Shown here piece by piece: positions 37,101 to 50,400 of a stretch of DNA of 64,000 nucleotides. The first letter of the stretch is position 1, and each line of letters begins with the position of its first letter. This DNA comes from Glandiceps talaboti. Taxonomy: Eukaryota > Hemichordata > Enteropneusta > Spengelidae. The translations under genes and the position numbers were made by a program. The notes under the pieces were generated by a model. That model was given only the letters and a program-made list of their open reading frames with translations, was not told the origin of the DNA and did no database searches. The stretch is taken from the NCBI RefSeq assembly GCF_964340395.1, contig NC_135558.1, positions 967,001-1,031,000 on the forward strand, in the 5' to 3' direction.

Positions 37101-40100
37101 AGCTATGTTTGTTTTATTGAACAGGTTTATATTTATATACTCAAATATGACTCGTACAGGAATGGCTAATGCAGTGCAATAAATGGAAAAGGGTATGTAT
37201 TGACTTCTCCAAATCAATGAAATTGACAATATTAAATATGGAAGGAACGATGATTGATATGCAAATTACATACATATTTTGCTACTTGGTGGCCAAATAT
37301 GGAGTAATATTTATTGCATTGATCAAGAGTTGAATACGAATCAATGGAAGCTGACTGACTTATTGGATCGGAGTTGAGGAAGGAAATTAAATTTTTTTGT
37401 TGGCCCCGTCATCCCTTAGCAATTATTAGCTAATACATTTCTCATTGGGGTTATACTTATTTCCTCTGTCCAGCTATACATGTTTTAGAGAAAGCAAACT
37501 GAGTTGGCTCTCAGAATAGTTTGATCAATTTTGAGCACATGGAATAGTAATGCTATTAATGTCAAGGTGAAAGATTTAAAATTGAAAATGTACTAGATAT
37601 GCGTAGACAGTATTCTTATATTGCATTAAAATATATCAAGTATAATGAACCAGGTTATGATTAAATAGAAGTGCCCACCCTGCTATAAACAATGGCATTG
37701 TCTACTCTGCCCATCGTGCTATAAACAATGGCATTGTCTACTCTGCCCACCCTGCTATAAACAATGACATTGTCTACTCTGCCCACCCTGCTATAAACAA
37801 TGGCATTGTCTACTCTGCCCATCCTGTTATAAACAATGGCATTGTCTACTCTGCCCACCCTGCTATAAACAATGACATTGTCTACTCTGCCCACCCTTCT
37901 ATAAACAATGACATTGTCTACTCTGCCCACCCTTCTATAAACAATGACATTGTCTACTCTGCCCACTCTGCTATAAACAATGACAGTCTACTGTGCCCAC
38001 CCTGCTATAAACAATGACATTGTCTACTCTGCCCACCCTGCTATAAACAATGACATTGTCTACTCTGCCCACCCTGCTATAAACAATGACATTGTCTACT
38101 CTGCCCACCCTGCTATAAACAATGACATTGTCTATTCTGCCAACCCTGCTATAAACAATAGCATTGTCTACTGTGCCCGCCCTGCTATAAACAATGATAT
38201 TGTCTACTCTGCCCACCCTGCTACAAATGATGGCATTGTCTACTGTGCCCGCCCTGCTATAAACAATGATATTGTCTACTCTGCCCACCCTGCTACAAAT
38301 GATGGCATTGTCTACTGTGCCCACCCTGCTATAAACAATGGCATTGTCTACTGTGCCCACCCTGCTATAAACAATGACATTGTCTACTGTGCCCACCCTG
38401 CTATAAACAATGACATTGTCTACTGAAAGCATACTTAGTCATCACTTGCAATTGACTGAACTCAAACCTGGCATTATAAGATACAGCATATAAAGAAACC
38501 GATGACGTAATTTATCATACGAAAACCATTCTATACAATCAAATGTTCTAACAATGCCAGAAGACAGTTGTAAATGTCAAAAGAGGAATACATCGACTCT
38601 AACATCACACTACAATAGTTTAATTGAGGTTCTATGTAAGTATTTTCACTCCAGTAAAAAGCTTATAAACTCAACTTGTGCCATTTTAAAGCCTATTGGA
38701 AATTGCTGTCAGTGAGTATTAGGATCAAATTTCACTGATAACTTTTGATGGATGTGGAAGTGAAAACGCGAATATTAGATTGACATTATGATCTCTTTAA
38801 AAAGTTTCACAGCTGAGACTAAACTGACGCTTTAGTGACTGTCTGAGCCCCCGTGTCATCTCAAACGTTTCTCTAATAATGACACATGGCATTCATCACT
38901 GCTTCTTCGTTAAACATTTTTACATTTCTTGTGAATTATTGACAAATTCACGGTAAGGAAATATTAAATCAGGCACCGATAATGTCAGCTGGATGAATTC
39001 TCGACAGACAATACGCTACACTATTGTCAAAAAAGTGAACATTTTTTACAGTTTTAAATTTCATAAAATATGTACAAGCCAAGATATGTCGTCAACCGTT
39101 TGACAATTTTTTCCCGCCAGAATATTATATTAAAAGTACAAATATATTAAGATTCACATCGTCTGCTTTCTGTGCATTTTCCGGCGGTCTATAGTGAAAA
39201 GCTAACTTCTGTTGTTTATGTTTTTTTAAACTTTTATCGAAGAATACTGAGTTATTTCTCATATGATATCAGATTGTTTGAAAGATTGAGCAAGTTGGTA
39301 TATCTGTGAATGGATTAGAAATATATTACTTTTTTGCCAGTGTTTGGAACTTTGGATTTTACGATGTAGTCGTAACATACAGAATGCAGAATACAAAAAT
39401 AGGACAATTTTTGATTGATTTGTTTTCAAATGATAAAACAAGTTAGTCTAAAATAAATCGATGCCAGACTAGTAACAATTCTGCTGCTGAAAGAATAAGA
39501 ATTGGCGCATGCGCTGCGTCAACACCTCGGTCACTGAGGATATTCGGGAGCACTGCTTAGTTGAAATCGCCTCGGAATTCTGCTGAAAGTTACAACCCCG
39601 ATGAACGGTTACAAATTAAGTGCTTAATCATGTGTATTAATACTGAAATATGTCAACAAAATCCGAGGTCAGAGGTCATATCAACCAGATGATGATAATA
39701 ATACGGCAGCAGTCTCTCTTGGCATTTGTAAAGGTCCCTAAGGAGATTGTGGGGTATGCTAGCACACCATGCCGTAAGAGAGTAGAAATAAATAACACTC
39801 AACGAATGGATATAAAAGAGGTTTACAGTTTCACTTAACAATATTGGTTTATTAAAAGGCGATAAAATAACTAAAAATTGACTGGTGAGTGCTCCTCAAA
39901 AGACAAGTCAATTTAAATGGATTTGCAACGAGGCTCACACTACAGTTATCTACTCGTCGCCTGGTTTACAATGTATGTATTTGACTACACGTTTTCACGG
40001 AGCTAGAACTGCATGCACTCGGGTTCCGTTGCTCGCTACAGATTAAACGTTGACGAGTTGCAGGGATTATCACGTACCCCAACTATTCTGACAAGCATTT

Positions 40101-43100
40101 ATGATAAACCCCGCAACACTTACACAAAATATTACAAATTGTATAAATGTTCAGTATGAATGACATAATGTCTAGACGAAACTTGCGAAATTCTGTATCC
40201 TTCTCTCTCTATTTCTGTTAAGATTTCTCTTCGTTCAGTTAATAAAATTATTTTTTAATATACACGGTTTTCAAACAAACAAACAAACAAACAATTTCAT
40301 CAACATACAGTAAAAATAAAAGCGAATTGAACGTATATCAACTGGAATGATAGTGAATATATTGAAAATATAAAGTCCGTACAATGTTTACCCTAAAGAG
40401 TCTTCGGTAACATTCAATGTCTAATGGTGCGTGCTTTGTTCGTGCTCTCATCGAACATGCAATGGAAAGTATCGGAAAAGTAGAAATTCTAGCTTGAGGA
40501 TCTGGAATCTTTATATAGCGTAGTAATTCTCCGGAGAGCTCGATGTTGATCTTAATACCAAGCCAGAGCACCATTTTAATTTCAGAAAAGTAGCAAAAGC
40601 GATTTGTCGCTTTACCAGATAAATTAATTCCATTCAAATGAGAGTGAATTTCCATTACATTCTTGATTACTTCGTCGAATTTTATTAAATGGGCTTAGTG
40701 TGGTTTTGTTGCCTATATTTACCTAGTTTGGAAACCGTTAGGGAAAGGCGGGCTTAACTTTTTGACGATTGAAAAAACGAATGAATTTTGTCTTTTAGGT
40801 TGGCAAGGTGTTGATGAAGTATAAGTAGCGAAGGATTGCCTCGTAAAGCAATCTATAATACTTGTAGTCTATAAACTTATCCTTGGTGTGTATTTTTCTC
40901 GATATTTTCATATTTTCTCAATTTCAATGGGGATTGCAATCAACAAAATTCATTTTTTTTATATTCACTTATACGTAACGTTTTATAGAACTTTAATAAT
41001 ACGCCCATGATGAAGAATCGCTTTCGGAATTTGTTTATTCACACATTATATTTACATAGTGTCAAAGGAAACCCTACACACATACACAGGGTTGTATTGC
41101 CTTAACAATGACACTTTCGTAGAGTTTTTAAGTTTTTCTAGTCACGTTAGGGTAACGCTTATAAATTAAATTGCATATTTCAAAGAAGGACGTTTTAAAG
41201 TAACTATGCAGGACACTGTGGAGCAATGTTTCACCATTGATAACAACATTTAGGAAAGTTTTAGGAAAGTTCTATATGTTCGTAAACATTCGCAGAGAAA
41301 ACTGGCGTGAAAGCAGATTTCAACCATTTGTTCACAATACAAAGTTTTTGCAAAACGTCGTCCTTGAGTCGAACACTATTGAAGCTATAACAGACTAGAA
41401 TCCCAAAGAATGTAGAAACACCATTATCTTACACTTTCTATTTAGCCAGCAGCACAAACCATATAGCGTACAACTGATTTCAACCTCAATAAATAGAACA
41501 GTCTCCCTCCCGGCGCTACATTACGCAACGGAATCCCAGTCACTGTTGTACGTGCAAAAAGTTAAACTACTCCCGGTGAGGAGTGGTCAAACTCCCGCCT
41601 GTGGAAATATTCGATGTTGATAATGACACCAGGGTTGGTCTTTGCACTTTGCAGTCAACTTCCTGTTTCGTATTAACAATGTTTCTGATGTCCGTGTGGG
41701 ATTTGTACTCAATCTGAAAGAATATTAATTAAAGCTATAGGATACATCTCTCCAGGTATGCCGCAAGTTACAAACGACAATTTATTCCTGCTTGGAAACC
41801 TTTACTCTATGGATCGATAGTTTAGGAAATTGGCGGCCAATTTTTAAGTTTTTATTGTAAACACACACATATATTCACCAGATTTGATGGTCATATTTGA
41901 TATAAAATACAGCACTTTCATTAAAACAGTTAGGCGGACAAGGCACGGTAACTTATTTTAAATTTAACTTGTTCAGTAACAGGTCATTTCTTGATAATAA
42001 AAATTTGCATAACATTCTTTCTTTTTTTTCTTGTAGTTCTTGGATATGATAGAAATAATCACAAATATCTGTCAAAGTATTATATTTCTTTGTCGAGTAT
42101 TTAAAGGACAGAGGTGGTTGATAGTTTCAGTGACTTGGGTAAAAAAGAGACATAGTGTAAAGATGATTGAAATAACTGTATCTTAAAACAATGGTAAGGT
42201 GAATGTACAGCAAACCATTTAAATAGTAACTATCGGGCTAAAAGCATTTTTGAGAGTGTTAACAACTACAAACACAATGCAAACAACTATAACCTATGAT
42301 TAAAGTTCAACTTGTTTAGTTTGAATTTATCTGACAAGATGACCTTCAAAGGACTGACTAAAAAACACATGGCACCCCCTTGTTCAGAAGTTAAACTCTT
42401 CGGACAGTTTCAGACCCGCGGCTTATAGTACAGTTACCCTTATTGGCAGAATTTTAGTTAAGTCGAGATAAGATGCATCTCCCTCCCACTGGGAATTTGC
42501 ATCGACAACGGAAGTGTTTGCGATAAAAAGCGATCTGAGAATTGTCCTACTGAGCCGTGTTGTCGACATGTCTCACGCCAAGACTTTAGTAAAACCTTCC
42601 CAGGACGTTTGTAAGTATGTAAAATTGCGATGCAAATGCTGTTTTCTCGATGCATGCATATCCACCTTAAATCCCCTCCCCTTCCCTTGGTTACGTCCTT
42701 GCATTGCTACTTGAACCTCATCTTGTACAGCAAGTGACAATAGTTATTTTTAATATGAAGTTGGGATATCAACATACCACATTTATAGATAACGGTTACC
42801 ATGGTATCCTATGTTCAATAAACACGATTTTACAAAGAAACATATACGATTAAAACAATACACCATAATTACAGTTAAACGTAGAAGTTCATCTAGTGGT
42901 CCTGAAGCCAACGTCAACCTGTTTATAGATATTTATAGAAAAGTTTGGACCGTTTGTTTGTCAACATGTTCACAAAAAGCCTGGATAACATCGTAGTTTG
43001 GACCGTTTGTTTGTCAACATGTCCACAAAAAGCCTGGATAACATCGTAGTTTGGACCGTTTGTTTGTCAACATGTCCACAAAAAGCCTGGATAACATCGT

Positions 43101-46100
43101 AGTTTGGACCGTTTGTTTGTCAACATGTCCACAAAAAGCCTACTAGAAAATGTTTCCATTTTACAATCTTCAGCAAGTTCACGAAGACTACCAGACTGGT
43201 ACATATACAAGAAGGCATTTTAGTCACTAATTTTGTTTGTGGTTTGTTTTCCAGCGAAATAGGTGAAAATAATCTTTAGCGAAGATTTCCAGGTTTACAG
43301 TATTATATCTCGTTCATTCAAACAGGAATTCAATTCACAAGTATAACATGAATTAATGAGGTAAACCTAAATTCGACCACTAGCTACATGGAGTCCATCA
43401 AACAAAGCATATATGATTATATATATCACATAAGGTATACTGTAATTCATAATGAATGAATACTAGGATGTTTAGTTTAAAACCTAGAAAGTATCATATT
43501 CCTACGTTTGTTACCATTTACCAATATAATTTTAACAAAATACATTTAAGTTTGTTACTATCAAACTCGAAGTCCCAGTAATTTATGCATACTTTGAAGT
43601 GACGTCATCTATGTGTCTAATTATTCTTAAAATACTTAAATGTACAGTTGTAGTTCTGTTTAAAAGCCTTGTATTAAAATTTAGGTGTAGGCAATGCTGT
43701 TTGAGAGCAATAGAAAAATTTGATCAAGAACAAAGGAATGGTAGAATGCATCCCTTATAGTTCCACTGATAAGATGACACTAATGTGAGAACCTGGGATT
43801 GAAAGCGTGTCATTATGCATACATTATGTAAAGTAATGTCCATGTTACATTAATTACTAGACTACAGCCTGTCATTATGCATGCATACATTATGTCAAGT
43901 AATGTCCATGTTACATTAATTACTAGACTACAGCCTGTCATTATGCATACATTATGTCAAGTAATGTCCATGTTACATTAATTACCAGACTACAGCCTGT
44001 CATTATGCATACATTATGTCAAGTAATGTCCATGTTACATTAATTACTAGACTACAGGCTCTCATTATGCATACACTATGTAAAGTAATGTCCATGTTAC
44101 ATTAATTACCAGACTACAGCCTGTCATTATGCATACATTATGTCAAGTAATGTCCATGTTACATTAATTACCAGACTACAGGCTCTCATTATGCACACAT
44201 TATGTAAAGTAATGTCCATGTTACATTAATTACCAGACTACAGGCTGTCATTATGCATACATTATGTCACATTTACCACCAGTTTATGCTGGACAATGCC
44301 AAACCCAATTTACGTCATAAACTACCATTATGTACTGTTTACCTACGTTTAAGCAAAGAGATATTATAATTTTGGATGATTGTAAATCTTACAATATTTT
44401 GTTAATTTATTACATTATTCATCTTTCAATCTAACAAAACAACCAATCAATTCGTTATTTGGATACATAGGGTCTTTAAGAACCCATAGAAATATTTTAG
44501 TCTGGTTTATATTATAACACATTTGTTTTGTAAAACAATATCTTCCCTTTTCGCGATTTAGATCGGTTTGAGTTTTAAACACTACATAAGTATAGGAGTC
44601 ACATTTTTGGGGAGAAGAGTGCTCCCTATTTGCCTCGTTAAGATTGGATTGTATTCTGTAAATGAGTGAGCAACCCGTGTCGAAGCAGGCAAAGCAATTC
44701 TCATCAGCTTAACTACTGTAAAGTAGCACATGATCTCGTCTAGTAGTGCATTAAAGTTAAAATACTGGAAGGAAACTGGGCATTGTGCGCTAAATGTTTG
44801 CTTTCTTCTTGTCAATTACACACCAATTTATTGTATCTTTAAATGTCTGTCAGACATACGTTACGTAACAACTATGGGATAGGGTGGATGACTTGACACT
44901 AAGCTATATATTGAGCTATCGTTGAATGGCACTTTGCTCAACGTGCATGTAATGTAATAATAATAATAATGGTAACAATGCAATAATGATAATAATAATA
45001 ATAAATAATAATAATAATTATTATTATTATTCACATTAAGCGCCTTCATAAACGAACGTCCATATGTCTGTACAGACCTATAGCGGCACAATGGCCCTAC
45101 TATATAATTTCTCCAATTAACTGGAGAGTATACAATCTATTGCAGCCTCTGTATGTGCATAAGATTACACAACAGCTGACCTATTTAGATTCCTCACTCC
45201 CCCCCCTCCCCCCACCGAATTCACTAACTTCCAATTTATCGTAATGTTCTAAAGTTCGAGATAGGTGAAATGTTTGTTATGATTGACTACATATAAAAAT
45301 GGCTTGCAGGGGTTTGAACCTTCTCCTTTGAAAAAAGCCGCAAATACTTCTGCGTTTCAAAAATAGGTACATTTAATTAGTTAGTTTTTATAAATAAAAG
45401 TCCGGGTATATGAAATTTTACAATGGGAATAAATCTAACACGCGATGCATGATAGTACCAGCCTCTCTCTGCATAAACACATAAAGAATTGTCGCTTTCC
45501 AATTTAGCCAACCACTAGCTTTTGATAATTATTTCTCTAAAAAATATGGGTATGAAATGTCACGATGTACATAAAGGGCCACACGAAAATAGCAACCTCG
45601 AAATTCAAGCACCATCCCCGGTTTTAATTTCTTTAGATAAAAAGAAGTGACCCGTCTGTTTACCAGGGGTATGTGCGGAATAATTACGCCCTCGAAATGA
45701 AAGAAACCATACTTCACATAGTAAATATAGGCTTTTTATCACTGCCTTCCACATTCAAGGGTATGCACGTTACCAGTTGCTTTTGCAGTTCTATCATTTG
45801 TTTTGTGATAGACGGATATACAAGTATTTGATAAAAATGTCTACAGCGGTGATGATTAGCTAAAATTCCAAAAGGTATAGAATACACAGACACAGACACT
45901 GATCGGATTCAGAGATAAGACCCTTCTATTGTTAAAAAGAAAAAAAGGGAAAGAGAGAAAAACACGCCTCTCGTTGACGGTGGTATGGCCCAATTAAATA
46001 TTTTGAACCTGAGATCAAAATTACACTTATACCCATACAAACATGCCTGAAATAAGAAACATTAATTGCAAATAATTTTCAATATTTCAAAAAGAAACTT

Positions 46101-47312
46101 GGTCTACATCTGTGAAGTGACACACTTCTGATAATATAGTGACAACCAAGCCTGCAATAGCTGACAATTGGTCAGTTATTTTTTTAAAAGATCAGATATT
46201 GTATCTGTTAATTAGTGGTCAGTATTATCTGTAGGTAGTGTAGTGGCAAGAAGTGTGAATCTCGAGCAAAGCTGGGTTTTGCATCTGTCATCATGTGAAA
46301 ACTGTACTAGTTGTAACTGGAGTATCATTTTTCGATCAGACAACCACAATATATTCACTGATAATTGTTAAAACACTAATATTATAATAATTAGGCATTG
46401 TACATGCTAAATAAATGGCCCATTTTACCCATAAGCGGGTTCAAATCGTGATCACTGTTGAGGGCGCTGATTTTTGAGTGCGGATCAAAAAATCAAAACG
46501 GGTTAAATAACACAGTATCAACAGCTGATGTGATATTGCTCACGATGTATGATAGTACAAGTAATGTATTGTAACAAATAAAATTTAAAAAAAAAAAACG
46601 TTCCAGTTGCAACTAGTTCAGCTTTAAAGTATTTATTTTGCCAAAAAAATATCAGCAACTGGATGGATTGTAATCATGACTAATAAAGAACTAAAGATTC
46701 AACTCTACTTAAAATGTTACAAAAAATCACACAGCTGGACTTCAAAGTTTAGCTTGATAGTTTAGGGTGATACATGGTCAAAGAATGTTGATACCCTCAC
46801 ATACAACACGATATAATAAAAAACTTTATATATAGAGAATGTCCTGGAATAGAAAATACACATTACACGACATAAAATGTTAACATCTTGTTGTGTTTTG
46901 TTTGTTAAATAACAGAAACTAATACCTTCTAGATAACCATCTTCAAAATCCCACTCTGGGTGAATTTGTGGACAACATCCTGACTATTTCAGTTAGCTAT
47001 GTGGTGTTACAAAAGGTGGTCGTCGGTCGAATTGTTCATCTACAAGTTGTGCTATCATCTGTTGACCACGCTAAGTATCTGTCTAAAATGAACAATTGTT
47101 GGTCGAAACGTCTTATGTTTTTCCCAATGTTTCATATTACTATAGAGTTGAAAAACGGAAAAAGAATGATCATTTTTTAAAATCAAATTATAATATGTTG
47201 ATTAATTTTAGGAAATCAAATAAAGAGTTGTATCATTATCAACACCATTATCATCACCATCACCACCATCACCACCATCACCACCACCACCACCACCACC
47301 ACCACCACCATC

Positions 47313-47364
<52 letters not shown>

Positions 47365-47413
47365 CCATCACCACCACCACCATCGTCGTCGTCGTCGTCA
47401 TTATCATCATCAT

Positions 47414-47447
<34 letters not shown>

Positions 47448-50400
47448 GTATTGTTACTATCATCATTATCTACGACTATACGATACAAATTTACCTGATA
47501 ACATTACAATTCTTAACCGTATCCTTATTTTACGGCAACCAAGGATGGAGACAAATACTGAGTTCTCCTAGGAAACCCAAGTCAACTTGATCAGTTTCAG
47601 TCTATTAATAATACAGATGAGGTACCCATTCAATGTAGAGACTAAAATAACTTAGTCACCGAAGATCATAATTTATACATTGCGTGGTTATTATCAATTT
47701 TCCGATTTTGTGTCCTCTGTGATTCACTAAGTGTTGGTGTTATACTCTCCGTATATATGTACATGCAACAGAAGCACGACAACGGTATAATATCCCAGTG
47801 AGTCCATACCCGGGGCATTTTTCCTGGAATCATTTTGATACAATAATTACGATAAAATTCGCATTTACATCGAATCAACGTTAGATAACGCAGTAAGGAA
47901 TATCGTTTTCCTTCTATTGTAAGATCGCTTTATTGAATTTCTAATTTTACGACTATCATAAAGGGTTTCCCAGTTAATATTGGAATTGAATTTTCTGATC
48001 ATCAATATGCCCTATTGTGCTGGTATAGGGATGCCTGTGTAGCCAATATATTTTTATTTTGTCGTCTTCGTTTTGTTCTATAAGATTGTGCTCACGAAAT
48101 GAACGATCTAGGCCGCCCTTGAGAACAACGTCTATGAATAGGTGTCTTTATTACAAATAAGATAGCGACCGTGACGAATTGAGCAATTGCGAACTGTGAA
48201 ATTACTTGTCTCAGAGAGAGAGCATCTACACTCCCTTTCCTCTAGCTTTTGTAAATGTCTTCACATGAGGCCGTCTTTCAAGTATTTCAATAGGGGTACA
48301 TTTACCCCTAGTCCTGGTTTGTTTCTTTACAAATGTATGAAGACAAAAACAAAAGACAGCGGTGGAAGGAAAATCGGCTCAATATGCGTATGAATGGTGT
48401 TTAACGAATGCTAATCCGAGGCAAACCAGAAGAGTTTGTGATGAATGGAGTAAGATCGAAGCTTAGTAATAACAGAACAAACATTGTTCTATTTGATGAG
48501 AAAGGGACACAGTTAGAGTAGTTTTGTGTCTTTAAATACGGTTAGTACCGATCTACAACACTGATGATGTTGTGAATTCACGCTTCCCGCTACTAAAATA
48601 AATATTCGACCCAACCCGAGCACATGCATGACATATGTATAAACTTATCTGAACGATAGGAGCTTCCAAAACAAAGTGCAGCTGCTTTGGGTGGAGCTTT
48701 GAAATCAAAAATGGACTGTATCAGACATGTTTTGTGTTGAAATTGAGTCTTAACGTGAAGTGGCCAGTAGAGATGGCTGTATGGGGAGTAACTCACCATT
48801 ATATAGAGTTTAATAAAATTAGTAAGTACTAACCGTTTAAATGGGTAAATTGGCCATGTTAGCCAAACGTCTATTAATTTTGATGAATTGGCGGTGACAG
48901 TGCATTCTCAGTTGCCAATAATTGGGTAACTATGCCATAACTAAGTGACACTCTGGGAGTTTTTAATCGAATAACTCGTGCTATATACTCCCGCGGAATG
49001 TCCACGCACTGCGATGGAATGGGAAGTGATCGGGGTGCGCAAACTACGAGTTGAAGCCAACAGCTTCATGAAACAAATTGTCGGGATGATACGAACAAAA
49101 GACTGGTATACAGCCAGAACAAACAAAACGGTGCAACCGATCTCTTCATATTTTGCTTTTCTTTGTGAAAATCCCCTTATTTTACAAAGGCCTTCACCCT
49201 GGCCTATGGGGTCATGCTTATACACGCTACGATCTATCATTAAAGAAAAACATGACAAAGTATCAGCGGTGATCTATCCTCCATCATGGTAGAATACTTA
49301 ATCTATTACATGTACTAATACACCGAGTACACCACGTAATACAAATCAATGAATTTATACATTTTAAGTGTCATAAGTATGTGAGGCTACCAGCAATACT
49401 TGTTAATTCTCTACAAAAGCAACGCCGTTTACGTTTGACATTATAAAACTCAATAAATCGAAACCCGCATGGAATATCTTCTTGCATAATTTACACTGTC
49501 AGGCATTTGTAGCAATCTTGGTACTTCAACACAGTAACATATTCTTAACTTATCTTAACTCTCCTTATTACATCAGGACACAAGACATGGATTGAAATAC
49601 AGCACAATTAAAATGTACGAAACCTAAAATACGTGTAAAACTAAAATTGAAAAGGTTTAGTTGTGATCTTGTATTTACACAATTTGGTTCGATGCGGTTT
49701 ACAAACAATGTTTTGAATAGTGTAAATCAAACAGGGTAATACTAACAAGGCAAACAAGTATACTAAAGAACAAGGAAAGTAACAGTCAAGAGTCCAATAT
49801 TGTTTAATGATGTGCTTATCCTTGTTAAAACTAAAGTTTGGTTAGGACCTTGTACGGGGAGGGATTTCAGAACAGACAAAACTTCCACGGACAGTAAATT
49901 GTAAAGGGGATTTATAAACTAGTCAACGAGAACACTAAAAGGATTAAAACACATTGTTTCTGCTTACCTTGAGAACTGTGATAATCCAAGTCAACGTTTG
50001 GACTTTTTCGTTTCCTAGGTCGTCCTTTTTGCACTGCTCCTACCCCGTTATAGTACGGTGTTGGTTGTGGGGACGTACCGGGAATGGGGCTGCTTTGATA
50101 TGGGCTCAAACCCATGGCATGTTCCGTATGAAGGAGAGTTTCATAATGACAGCGACAGTACACCATGGCGTCTTTCATACCGAAATGATCGCCAGTGGTA
50201 AGAGGTTTGTTACAGGTAGCACAAGTAAAACAGCTGAGATGATAGACTAAGTCACGGGCTCGCATAACCATCTCGCTGGCAGAGATCCCAAGATGACACC
50301 GGGCACATCGCTTGACTGAAAAACGTCTGTAAGAAAGACAAAATTTAGAATTTGTACAAAACCAAAGATAAGAGTTGACGCAGAAAAATCCCGGTTAATA

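Larger units (their letters stand above)
23497..49967 (-). other. 26.5-kb Lhx2/9 intron
   Basis: This intron separates the LIM2 exon from the homeobox exons. No credible nested gene is seen. It contains several microsatellites, the 36-bp and 62-bp arrays described separately, and long stretches of apparently unique AT-rich DNA. Developmental regulators often keep enhancers in introns of this size, but conservation cannot be judged from one sequence. Confidence 0.85.

Noticed and set aside
37661-38432. Repetitive proteins (VGRVDNVIVYSR type) on both strands
   Set aside because: A 36-bp unit is a multiple of three, so frames stay open on both strands. Units vary at bases that alter the protein freely, and no flanking exon structure is present.
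46200-46480. tRNA- or SINE-like promoter boxes (GTAGTGTAGTGGCA and GGGTTCAAATC)
   Set aside because: Box spacing and sequence do not fit a tRNA-type promoter and no cloverleaf could be drawn.
47096-47590. Poly-His/poly-Gln frame of 164 codons
   Set aside because: It is entirely a triplet microsatellite with short non-homologous flanks inside an Lhx intron.
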